Origin: Gammaproteobacteria bacterium
GTDB lineage: Bacteria > Pseudomonadota > Gammaproteobacteria > Pseudomonadales > JADFDG01
Assembly: GCA_018262975.1 (NCBI GenBank)
Contig: JADFDG010000007.1
Location: 103,844 to 167,843 of the forward strand
DNA length: 64,000 nucleotides
Direction: 5' to 3'
Shown here: positions 8,801 to 20,800 of the stretch, in pieces
How the letters are laid out: each line of letters starts with the position of its first letter
How positions within the stretch are numbered: position 1 is the first letter of the stretch
The notes under the pieces: model-generated
Databases searched by the model: none
Told to the model about the DNA's origin: nothing
What the model saw: the letters and a program-made list of their open reading frames with translations, nothing else
Made by a program: the position numbers and the translations under genes

Positions 8801-11800
8801 GCGGAGTAACCGTCACGGCCGATGGCATTGCGCAGGTCGCCGCCGATGACGGTGAGCGCGACGTTGCCGCCGGTGGTGGTGATGTGGTCGAGGTCCAGGT
8901 CGCCGGTCTGCTGCAGCGAGACGTTGCCCTGCGCGTCGATCTGCATCACGCCGGTGATGGCGGTGAGGAAGGCCTCGCCGTTGGCACCGACCAGGTTGCC
9001 GGCGACGTCGAGGTCGAGGTTCACCGCGCTGAAGTGCGAGCCAGCGCCCAGCGGGTCGAGGCCGACGCTGCTGACCACCGACAGGTTGCCGGCGGTCTGC
9101 AGGCGCTGGACCTTGATGTCGCCGCCCTTGCCGGCGATATCAAGCCACGCGTGGTTGCCGGCGCTGACGTCGAGCCGGTCGGTAGTCAGGCGTACCGACT
9201 GGTCGGCGGCGCCGACGTTGCCGGCCGCCGTCACCTGCACCGAGTTGCTGTCGATCAACGCGCTGTCGCTGACGGTGAAGTTGCCGCCGGTGTTGATGAT
9301 GGTGTCGCCGTCCGGGTTGAAGATCGAACCCTTCAGGAACAGATCGGCGCTGGAGTTGAGGTCAACCGTGCCGCGCGTCGCACCCACGAACTCGATGCCG
9401 ATCGCGTGGTCGGCCTTGATGTAGGTGGTGCTGTGCAGCGTCAGGCGGTTGGCGGCCCTGAAGCCGATCGGCGACTTGCTGGTGAACGTCGAGCCGTAAT
9501 AGTCCGAGTAGCTGAAGTTGACGTTGAGCCCGTTGGTGGAAACATCGCCGTAGCGATTGGCACTGAGGCGCTGCGTCAGGTAGTTCATCGCCGAGCCGCT
9601 GGCGTTGCAGGACAGGCCGAGCGTGGAGCAGTTGCCCACCATCAGCCCGGTTTCCTTGGTCCAGCCGCCGGCGACGCCGTCGTTCTCGTAGACCCAGCCC
9701 CAGTTGTTGCCGGTGCCCACCGGCGAGTACTTCGCCACCCAGCCGGCGCCTTCGGCCGGGAAGTTGACGCTGCGGCGAATCGTGGACTGGTCCTTCCAGT
9801 ACACCACCTGGCCAAGCTTGGTCTGGTAGTTGGTGCTGTTGCCCGCGGAGATCAGCTCCGGCGTCGTATCCAGCGTCCAGGTGTTGGCGGTGTTAGCCGT
9901 TTCGTAGCGGTTGATCTGGCGCTGGCCGTTCACCGTCTCGTGGATGTACCACTGCACGCCCGAGAAGTTCCTGTCCTCGATGCGCACCACGCCGGTGCTG
10001 GTGGAGCCAGCATTGATGTCGTTGACCACCAGCGCGGTGCCGGAGAGGTTGTCGACCTCGATGTTGCCGTAGCCGTCGTCGACCACGATCTTGCCGTTGG
10101 GGCCGCTGGACATCAGCTTGCCGCGGATCGAGACGTAGCCGTTGCCGCTGGCGTTGACGCGATCCATCTGCAGCTGCTTGTTGCCGACGTCGTAGACCAG
10201 GCCGATGGCGGCATCGCCGGCACCGACGCCGATCTCCGGATTCACCGTGTTGGAAACCGGCACCTGGATCGTGTAAAGGCCGCCGACATCGATGTCCTGC
10301 CAACTCGTCCAGTCCAGGAAATCGCCGGCATCCAGGCGGACGAAATCACCCGCGCCCAGGCCCCGGGCCGCCACGTACTGCGCGATCGCGGCATCGAAGC
10401 CGGTACCCACCGACACCGACCAGTCGTTCTTGGCGCCGGCGCGAATGGTGCCGTTGATGTCCACGTACTGCGCGTTGATCAGGATGCTCTGCGCGGTGAC
10501 CGCCGGCGCAGAACTGGGGCTGGTGCCGTAGTTCTTCGCCCGGACATCGGCGTAGCTGCTGGTCTGCTCGAGGGAGCCGCGGTAATCGTTGATCCGCACG
10601 TAGCCCCAGCCGTCGCCGCCACGGGTGGCGTCGTCGCTGCTGCCGGGGAAGTCGATGAACGCGCAGCCCGGGTCACCCTTGCCGCACTTGTGGTACGAGC
10701 CCCAGTTCTTGATGGCGTTGATGACCACGGTGCCGGCCGGACGGCTGGCGTAATCAAGGCCGTACCACCAGTTGTTGAAGGCGTTGATGTCGCCGCCCAT
10801 CTCGGCCGCATAGGCGCTGCTGACCCAGTAGTCGATCAGCGACTGCACCGTGTTCGGACGCAAGTTGCCAACGCCGTAAGCGGCCAGCGACATCGGGTCG
10901 AAGCCCAGCGCCTGGTAGCCCGAGCCGTTGCCGATGATCGCGGTGCCGTTGGGCACGTTGATTTCCATCTGGCGCGCCTCGACGCGGCCGGCCTGCAGCA
11001 GGTTGCCCTCCGTGAGGTCCAGCTTGACCAGGCCGCTGAGGTTGCTGAGCACGCCTTCGACCAGCACGCTCGGATAGTTGCTGCCGCTCATCTCCGGATC
11101 GTGGATCACCTCGATGCGCGAACCGGTGGTGGTCGGGTCCTCGATCTTCGTGATGCTGCCCGGCAGGACCGCGCCGCCGGTGACGACCACCTGGCCGCCG
11201 TCGGCATCGGGAATGGAAAGGTCTTCCACGCCGAGCGTCTTGTTGGTGGTGTTGGTGATGGTGATGCGCGGGTTGCCGTGCGCTTCCAGCGTGGTGTTGC
11301 CGCTCGCCTGCTGCACCGCGTCCGCGGACAGCGTCACCTTGCCGCCGGCGGCGACGATGTTGCTGAGGTAGACGAGGTCGTTGGGCGTCACGTTGGTCAG
11401 CTGGCCCAGTTGCTCGTCGATCAGCACGAGCTCCGCATCGATCTCGGTCACGCGCATCAGCTGGTAGCTACTGCCGTCGACCGGGTCGATGGTCCCGCTG
11501 TTCTCGCCCAGCGTCGGATCGCTGGTATCGACGCCGTCGACCACCGGCGGCGTGCCGGTATCGCCGCTACCGGCGGCCAGCAGCGCGGCACGCTCGGCTT
11601 CCAGCGCGGCCTTGCGGTCCTTCAGCGGCTGCAGCGCGTCGTAGTTCTTCAGGTAGGCAAAATCGTAGGTGATCTTGTCGGTGGCGCCGGTTGCGACGCC
11701 GGTGGTGGCGTCGATGTTGACGACGTTGCCGTCCTGGTCGGTCAGCTTCACCACGTTGCCGACCTGGGTGACGCTGATCGTCTGCAGGTGGCGCACGCCG

Positions 11801-14800
11801 GCTTCGAAATGACTGTCGCCATTGAAGGTGACGCGGGAGGCGCCCTGCGTGTAGCCGGTGCCGCCGCGACGCTCCTCGCTGAAGATGCCGTCCCAGGTGT
11901 CGCGCGCACGCGTGTCGCCGACGGCGATCATGCTGCCCTCGATCGCCTGCAGCCAGACGTGGCGCACGCTCTGCACATCCACGTTGTCGCCAATGTTGAC
12001 GGTGCTGTTGCTGCGGGTGATCGCCACCGCCGTCGGCGCGCTTTCCACCGGGAACGCTGTGCCGTTGTAGACGTCGGCGGTGCCGCGCGCGTTGAGCGCG
12101 GTGTCGGTGATGTGGTCGGCGCTGCGACCGGCGTACAGGCGCACGGTGTCGACACCGTCGATGACCACGTCGTCACCGACGTTCAGCGTGTTGTTGGCAG
12201 TGAGCAGCAGGTTGGCCGTGCTCGCGGCCATGCCGGCGCCGCCGTATACGCTGACGTTGGCGGCCGACCAGCCGTTGCCCAGCGTGTAGCTGCCCAATTC
12301 GACGCCGCCGGCGTTGTTCAGCAGCGTGCCGTTGTCGCCGATGTTGACGGTGTTGTTGCTGGTGGCCACGAAATCGGTGGTGGTGGCCGCGCCCTGGAAG
12401 GCGCCGCCGGCGGTCAGCTTCACCTGGTCGAAGACGTTGTAGAGGCTCCATGCGTCGATGCGCAGGTGGTTGCCGAGGGTGTCGTGCGGCACGCCGCCGA
12501 GCACCGCCAGCAGCGTGTTGTTGCCGACGTTGACCGTCGCGTCCTGGATGAGGTCGATGTCGGAGACCACCGCCGAACCGTTGAAGACGCCGCCGGCACC
12601 GGCCACCGCGCTGGCGCCGTAGTCGTGGGCGTTGGCCTTGTTGACGGCCTCGATGCCGAGTGCATCGGCCACCATCTCAACGTAGTTGCCGAGGGTGACC
12701 GTGCTGTCGGTGTCGACCAGGTTGCGGGTGTAGGCGCCAGAGCCGCCGAGCACCGAGGCGTTGAGCGAATCGCTGCCGGCGAAGAACCAGTTGTCCTGCT
12801 GCGCGAGCACGCGCACGCCGCCGGCCGCGACCGGGTTGGCGCTGGCATCCCAGTTGTCCAGCGTCACGAAGCTGCCGCCGCGGGTGTAGGTCTCGGCTTC
12901 CGAGGCACTGCCGGAAATGATGCCGCCGCCGCCGGCCGTGGAGTAGGCCAGGTTGTCGTTCTTGCCGGTCGCTGACAGCAGCAGGTCGCCGCCACGCAGG
13001 CCCGGCGCCACCGGATTCTTGCCGAACAACACCTCGGTACGGATGTTGGAATCGGACACCGCCTTGTTGGCGCCGATCGCCAGCGCGCCGGCGAAATAGC
13101 CGTCGGCGTCGGAGTACTGCACGGTATCGGCGTCGGCACTGGCGCTGAAGTCGGCCAGCGGCAACACCACGCTATCGCCGATGTCGACGGTGGTGTTGCT
13201 GTAGTTGCGGGCGCGCGACTGCGCCGCCGAGGCGCCGGCCAGCAGACCGCCGGACGCGGCGAAGGCGCGCGCGTCGGCGTTGTGGCCGTTGCGCGAAGTC
13301 TGCGCATCGAGGCTGACCGTACCGGTGCCGCCGGAGAAGTTGGCGCCGTCGGCGACAACCACGCGGCTGTCGGTGTCGGCCGTGGCTTCCGCCCACGACA
13401 CGCCCACTGCCACGCCGCCGGCCACGCTGATGCCGTAGGAACTGGTTTGCGTCTGCGCGTAGGTATCGCTGCTGGCGTTCACCGCGACGTTGCTGCCGAT
13501 GTTGCCGGCCAGGCGCGATTGCGCCGAGGACTCGTCGCTGGCGAAGGTCAGCACGCCCTGCGCGCTGCCGAAGTAGGCCGCCGACACGGCGAACGCCGAG
13601 GCGCGCACCTGGCCGGAGACTTTCGAGTCGAGGTCGACCTGGTCGAAGCCGGTGACGGTCTTGCCGTCGCCGCCGATGAAGGCCCGGACGTCGCTGTCCT
13701 TGCCGGCGTCGGCGTAGCTCAGGCCGATCGCGGCCAGCGCGACGGTGAGGTTGCTCGGGTTGTAGCTGCCGTCGTCCTGGTCGCCGCCCACGCGGATGCT
13801 GCTGCTGTCGGTGGCGCTCACGCTCAGCACGCTGTTAGTGCCGTTGCTGCCGCCGGTATCGCGGCCGGCGGCTTGGGTGATGCCCGCCAGTACCTTGTTT
13901 TCCGTCTTTGCGTCGCTGACGGCGACGCCGATGGCGATGCCGCCGGCCGAGCCGGTGAACGCCACCAGTTCGGCGGCGCTGCCGGCCGCACCATCTTTCT
14001 CTTCGGCGTTGACGCGGATGTTGTCCGCCGTCACCGCAGCGTCGACCAGCGCGACGTTCTGGTTGTAATTGCGGATGACGCCGAGGCCTCCCGAGGCGCC
14101 GACCAGGCCGGCGGCGACGCCACCGGACAGGATCTCGTTGTGGGTGAGGCCGACGCTGTCGGCGGTGACGTTGCCGGCATCCACCGTGCCGCCGGAAACG
14201 CGCGCGGCGGTGAGCTTGATGCCGTCGGCCAGCAGCGCACTGCCGGTGACATCCTGCAGGGTGCCCGACTGCTCGCTGCCGGCGACGTCGACGCTGCTCT
14301 GCGTCTGGCTCTTCAGCGCGTTGCCGTCCAGGCCCTCGATCCGCGAAAGCGTGTGGTTGTTGTCGAGGATGTCGCCGGAGCCCAGCGTGCTGTTGGTGCT
14401 GGCGAGGCTGCCTTCCAGCTCGCTCTCCGGGTCGACTTCGACCTCGACTTCTTCAGCGGAATTGCTGTAGCCCGCGCTGGCGCCGGAACCGGAACCCTGG
14501 CGGATGTAGCCGAGGCTGATCGCGCCGCCGAAGCTGCCGACGCCGGCCGAGACGCTGCTGACGAAGCCGTCGTTGTCGCTGCGGGCGTCGAGGTCGAGCA
14601 GGTCGGCCGAGACGTTGGAGTTCACCACTTCCGCCACGGTCTGCGTGCGGTTCAGCGCCACCGTGAAGGCGGCGCCGATGCCGGTCGCACCGACGCCGAT
14701 GGCGCCGGAAATCTGCTCGGCGCTGAAGAATTCATTGGCCTTGACGGTGACGGTATCGGCGCGCTCGCTGCCGCCGTTCTCGCCACGCAGCTGTGTGTCG

Positions 14801-17800
14801 TAGATGCCGGCGCGGGTTTCACCGGCGGTGTCGCTGACGTTGACCATGCCGGCGAGGCCGTAATTGGCGCTGACACCGGCACCGAACGCGTAGGCGTTGA
14901 CGGTTTCCGAGCGTGCGGCGTCGACGGTCAGGTGGTCGGCGTTGACGATGGTGCCGAAGCTGCCGTTGTCGCTGTCGACCTGTTCCGGCTCGTCGCCGAC
15001 AAGGGCGCGGGTGTCGCCCGAGACCAGGTTGACCACGAGGCCGACGCCGAGGCCGGCGGCACCGCCGATGCCCGCCGAGCCGGTGGCGGCATTGCTTTCC
15101 TGCCTGTTCTCGGCGGAAACAGTGACCGTGTCAGCCGTCGTCGTGCCGCCTTTCAGCCAGGCCGTGGTGTCGCCGTCGAGCTTGTTGGTGACCACCGAGG
15201 CCGCGCCGCCGAAACCGCCGGCGGCGACGCCGACCGCCACGCCCTGCATCAGCGAGGTGGTGGCCGCGTCCAGCGTCAGCGCATCGGCGCGGACGATGCT
15301 GTTTACCACCCGCGCGCTGTTGTCGTGGTCCTCGAGGTTGAGCACGAGGCCGGCGACGCCGGCGCCGGCACCGCCGGCGACGCCGGCGGTGATGCCGAGG
15401 GCCGCGTTGTGGCTGCCCGAGCGCACCAGCACGTCGGTGCCGTCCGCCGGCGTTTCACCGGCGTTGATGTTGCTGTCCTTGATGTAGGCGGAGGTCTCGC
15501 CGTTGAAGGCATGGACCGCGGCGTTCACCGCGACGCCGCCGTAGAGGCCGCCGGCACCCGCCACTTCCACCGCCAGTGCGCGGTTGTAGCTGGTGGCGTT
15601 GACCGCGAGGCCGGTGACCTGCTCGGTGCCTTCGGACAGGTTGGCGGTGGTGAAACCGGATTCCAGTTGCTTGCGGTCGAGCTCGATCTGCTCGTCGTCG
15701 AGGTCCGCCAGCGCCGGCGCACCGATCAGCGCGCCGCTGTTGACGTCGGTCGATGCGCCCTGGCCGAGGGCAGTGACGGTGCTGCCGTCGACATAGGCAC
15801 GCGTTTCGCTGTCGTCGATGACGGTGGAAACCGCCAGCGCGCCGGCACCGCCCTTCACGCCGATGCCCAGCGCGCCGGAGGCAGCCTGGCTCAGGGTGTC
15901 GGATTCGGCGCTGACCACCACGTTGCCGGTGGCGGCGAGATTGGCGCCCTGGGCAATGCGGGCCTGTACCAGGCCGTCGGTGTACGCGGTGCCGACCGAG
16001 CCGGCGACGCCGGCGGTCGAGGACACGGCGACGCCGGCATCCAGCGTCAGCAGTTGCAGGTTGCGATCGGCGCTGATGCGCGCGTTGGCGACATCGAAGT
16101 CGGCCGTGCCGCCACCCAGCAGTTCCGCGGTGACGTCGTCGACCACGCGGTTGACCACCACCGACACGCCGACGGCCGGGCCGCCGGCGCTGCCGGCGAC
16201 CGTCCAGGCGGTGCCGACGCTGAAGGTATCGTCGCTGGCGGTGATCGCGAGGTCGCCCGCGCCATCGACGCCGGCGCCGCTGATGTTCTTCACGCCGGCA
16301 TCGATGCTCTGCTCGATGTTGTTGACGGTGAGCGCACCGGCAAAGGCCACGGAGGTGCTGGCAATACCGACGCCGATGGCGTTGGCGATGATCTGGTTGC
16401 GGTCGCCGTCGCCGCCGCTTTCGGCGTTGACGGTGAGATCGGTGACCTCGAGGCCGGTGTTGGCAACGCGGGCGCTGGTGAGGTGGTCGCCCTCGCCGTC
16501 GCCGTCGTCATCGCGGTCGCCGACCAGGTTGACGCTGACCGCGAGGCCGCCGGCCGGGCCGCTGCCGGCGGTGACGGCGACGCCGCCGGTCACGCCGATG
16601 ATCTGCGAACGGTTTTCGGCGCTGACCGCCAGGCTGTCGGCGGTGACGCTCTCGCCACCGGACTGCGCGGTGTCCCAGTCGCCGACTTCGGCGACGACCT
16701 GGTTGTTGATGCGCGAGACGCCGACCGAGCCGACGCCGGAGAAACTGCCGGTGCTGACGGCGACGCCGACCGCGACGTTGTAGATCAGCGCCTCGTTGGC
16801 GGCGTTGACGTCGACGTCACCGGCGGTGACCACCGCGTCGTCGATGCGCGCTTCGCGCAGGGTGTGGATGTCGGCGTGCGAGTAGGCGATGCCGCCGGCG
16901 CCGCCGCCGGAACCGGCGGCCACGTTGACCTGGCCGGCGACGACGATGATGCGCTCGCCGGTGCCATCGAAACTGGCGGCCTCGCTCTGGTCCTCGCCGG
17001 TGGCGATGCTGGTGTTGCCGTAGGCGTCTTCACCGGAGAAATCGAAGCCGTTGCCGGCGTCGACGGTGTCGTTGAGGCTGCCCTTGCCGGCGCTGGCCAG
17101 GCCGTCGAGGCGCGCATCCAGCGTCGCGTCGGCGCTGCCGATGGCGTTGACCGACAGGTCGCCGCCGTTGATGACCGAACCGCCGGTGACCAGCGCGCGG
17201 GTGCGCGTGCCGATGTCGCCGACGGCGAAGCTGCCGCCGAGGCTGATGGCGTTCTGGCCGGACTGCACGCCGACGCCGGCGGCCGCCAGCACGATGCGGC
17301 TGGCGTTCACGGCATCGACGTTCAGGTCGTCGAAATTGCTGATGTCGCTGCCGTCGATGACGGCGCTGACGGCATCGGTGTCGCCGTCGGGATTGCCGAT
17401 GGTGGCAAAGGTGATCGCCAGGCCGAGGCCGGTCTTGCCGCCGGCATAGACCGAGCCGCCGCCGACGCCGATGTCGGTGCTGCTGCAGGCATCGACGTTG
17501 AGCGCCGTGGTGTCGTCGGCGCTGGCGGTGATCGTGCTGTCTTCGACGCTCGCGTTGGCCGAATCCTTGACCTGCGCCGCCGAGACCGACAGCGCCGCCG
17601 TGGTGCTGCTGCCCGAGCCCGACGAGGTGTTGACGCCGATGCCGAGGCCGATCGAGATCCGCTCGCCGCCGTTGGCGGCCAGCACGTCGACGTCACCGGC
17701 ATCGCTGATGCTGCTGCCGGAAATGTACGCCTCGGTGTTGTTCTGGCTGATCTGGTAGGCGATCGCGCCCGCCAGCGCCGTGCTGCTGCCGGTGGACCCC

Positions 17801-20800
17801 TGCTTGCTCATCACCAGCGCGGCGCCGCCGGCGCCGCTGACCTGCACGGTCTTGTTGAGCGCCTCGACGGCGACGTCGACGGTGTCGGTGGCCGGCGCGC
17901 TGATGTTGGCGCCGTCCAGCCAGGCGCCGACGTCGATGTCGCCGACGGCGACGGTGAACGCGCCGGCCGCGGCCAGGCTCGCGCTCTGCGCGCTGTCGGT
18001 GCTGCTGCCGGTGTTGGTCGGAGCGGTGTTGCCGGTGCCGGCGTCGCCGGTGACCGAGCCGATCGATGTGGTCTGGCTGCCGGTGGCCGGCGGCGTGCCG
18101 GAGCCGGCGGCCGGGTCACCGCTGCCGGTGGCGTTGCCGAAGGCGCCGAGCAGGCCTGCCTGCGGGTCCTTGATGAAATTCATGAACTTGCTGGCCAGCG
18201 ACGGGCTGGTGCCGGCAGAACCGCCGCTGGTACCACCGGTGCCGCCGGTGCCGCCCGACTGATCCGACGATTGCGCCACCGAACCGGCGACGCCCAGCGC
18301 GCCGGCCATGCCGGAAGACGTCGCGCGCGCGTGCAGCTCATTGGTGACGATGCTGCCGTCCGGCGTCTGCGTGTATGCCGTCGCCGGCGCTGCCAGCGGA
18401 TCCGTCGCGACGATGCGCTCGGCGTCGTCGGCGTTGTCGCCGACATAGGCGCGGGTGTCGCCGTCGGACAGCGCGACCGCGGCGCCGATGCCGATGGCCG
18501 TCTCGTTGGTCATCGACAGCGCGCCCGAGGCCGCCCAGTGCGAAATGATCTGGCGGGCGTCGATGCCGACCGCGTCGGCATTCACGTTCGCGCCCTTGTA
18601 CAGCGAGGCGCTGGTGTAGTTGTTGGCGTCGAGGATCGCGAGCGCGCCGGCGAAGCCGACGCCCTTGCCCTTGCCGGACGACGGCGTGACCAGGATCTGG
18701 GTGTCGTTGTTGAGGGCATCGATGCCGAGCGAACCGTCGGCGATGTCGATGGTCGCGTCGCCGATGCCGGCCACCGCGTCGGACGCCCACTTCACGTAGG
18801 CGATGGTGCCGCCAATGGCGGCGCCATCGGTGGACGTCGGCACCAGCAGCATCTTGCCCATGTTGCCGTTCAGGTGCAGCGCGGTGATGTGGTTGGCCGC
18901 TTCCACGCTGACCGCTTTCTGCAGGCCCCACTCGTAGGCTACGGTGCCGGCATCCTCGTCGTAACCGTCGGCCATGCTGTCGCCAATGGCGCCAATTGTC
19001 ATGCTGTACAGCAGTTTGCGCGCGGCATCGTCACCGCCGGAGGTGATGATGTGCGCACCGTCGCCGATCCACGCCTTGGTGTCGTGGTTCACCAGTTGCA
19101 GGTTGAAGGCGCCACCGAAGGCCACCTTGTCGCCGCTGCTGGTGGTACCGGTGCCACCTGTGGTGCCACCCGTACCGCCTGTACCGGCGGAGGGCTTGGT
19201 GCTGGCCGTCGCGTTGGCAAAGCTCGTCACCGCCTCATCGATGCCGAAGTTGCTGCCGGCCAGGTCCTTGAGCGTGCTGAGCGGGTTGTCCCATTCGGTC
19301 CACGGCTTGCTGTTGAACGGCAGCGCCTGCTGCGCCACCGCGTGCACGTCGGCGGCTTCGATCGTCACACCCTGCCCTATCTCGGCGATGGCCGTACTGT
19401 CCTGCACGCCAATGCTGGCGGCGACAGCGACACTGACGCTGGTCGTTGTAGTGGTGCCGGTGCCGCCCGTACCGGCGTCTTCAGCCTCAGGCTTGGCCTT
19501 GGCATCGGACAGCGTGCGGAAGAACTGAGTGTTGAGATCGCTGGCTACCACGACGCTGCCGTCGCTGTAGATGGCCGGCGCATCGGCGCCGGCGGCAGTG
19601 CGGCCGATCTGCGCGGTGGCCTCGTGGTCACCCATGTTCAGGGCGATGGCCACGCCGGCTTCCCAGGTCAGCTTGCTGCTGCCCGTACCACCGGTACCAC
19701 CGGTGCCGCCGGTGCCGGAGGTGGCATCCGCGGAGCTGCCGGTGGCCATGTCGGCGGAGTTCTCGGCGCCGGCGCTGCCCGTCACCGTGTCGGTGATCTT
19801 CTGCGCGAGGTCGGGCAACTGGCCGTAGAAGCCGATACTGATGGTGCCAGCGGTGAACGGCTGGTCCGCCTCCGGCTGCTCGGCCTTGGCGGAAACTTCC
19901 TGCTTCTCGATGCGATCGAGCGCCAGCACGGTCACGTCGCCTACGCGATCGCCGGCCGAACCCAGGTCGGCACCCAGAACCGCGACGGCACGGGTGTCGA
20001 AGTCACCCAAGGCAAACGCCGCATCGGCGGTGGCGGAAACCTCGAAGCTGGATGCGTTCTCGGCAATCACGGAAACGTCGCCGGCGACATCGACATCGGC
20101 GCCGCTTTCCACGGTCGCCAGCGCGTTGATGTCGCTCTTGCCGTAGGCCAGCGCGATGAAGTCGCCGATGCCCTGCTCATTGGGCGGCGCCGTCAGCGCC
20201 TGCAGCGACAGCGCGGTTTCGTTGTGCGCCAGCAGGTCCAGGTCGCCGCCGGCATTGACGGTGGCGCCGCTGCGGATCACGACCTGGCTGTCGCCGCCGA
20301 CGAAACCGTAGGTGAACGGCGCCGCAATGAACACCGTCTGCCCGGCCTGGTCCTGCTCGCCGAGGCCATCGGTGGACACCAGCGTCACCGTGCTGGCACG
20401 CAGGTCGACGTCGCCGCCGGCAACCATCTGCGCGGTCGATGCCACGGTCACCGTGGCACTGGCGCGCGCCTCGACGTTGTTGAGCGGGATACCGGTATCC
20501 CAGAGACTGGTGCTGGCCCACAGGCCGCTCACCGGCACGCCGTCGTCGTACGCGGCCGGATCGAACGACCCGTTGAACAGGCCGGCGGACGGATCGAACT
20601 CGTAGGCCGCAGTGGCGCTGGCTTTCGCCTCGGCGCGGACATCACCGCTGGCCAGCACGTCGCCCTTGATCTCGATGAACGCATCGGCCTGCGCGATGCC
20701 GGCATCGAAGCCCGGCAGCGGGTTCCACAGGTCGGCGTCGCTGCTGTCGGCTTCCGCCGTCAGCAGGATGTCGCCGTTTCCACCCACGCGCAGGGCATTG

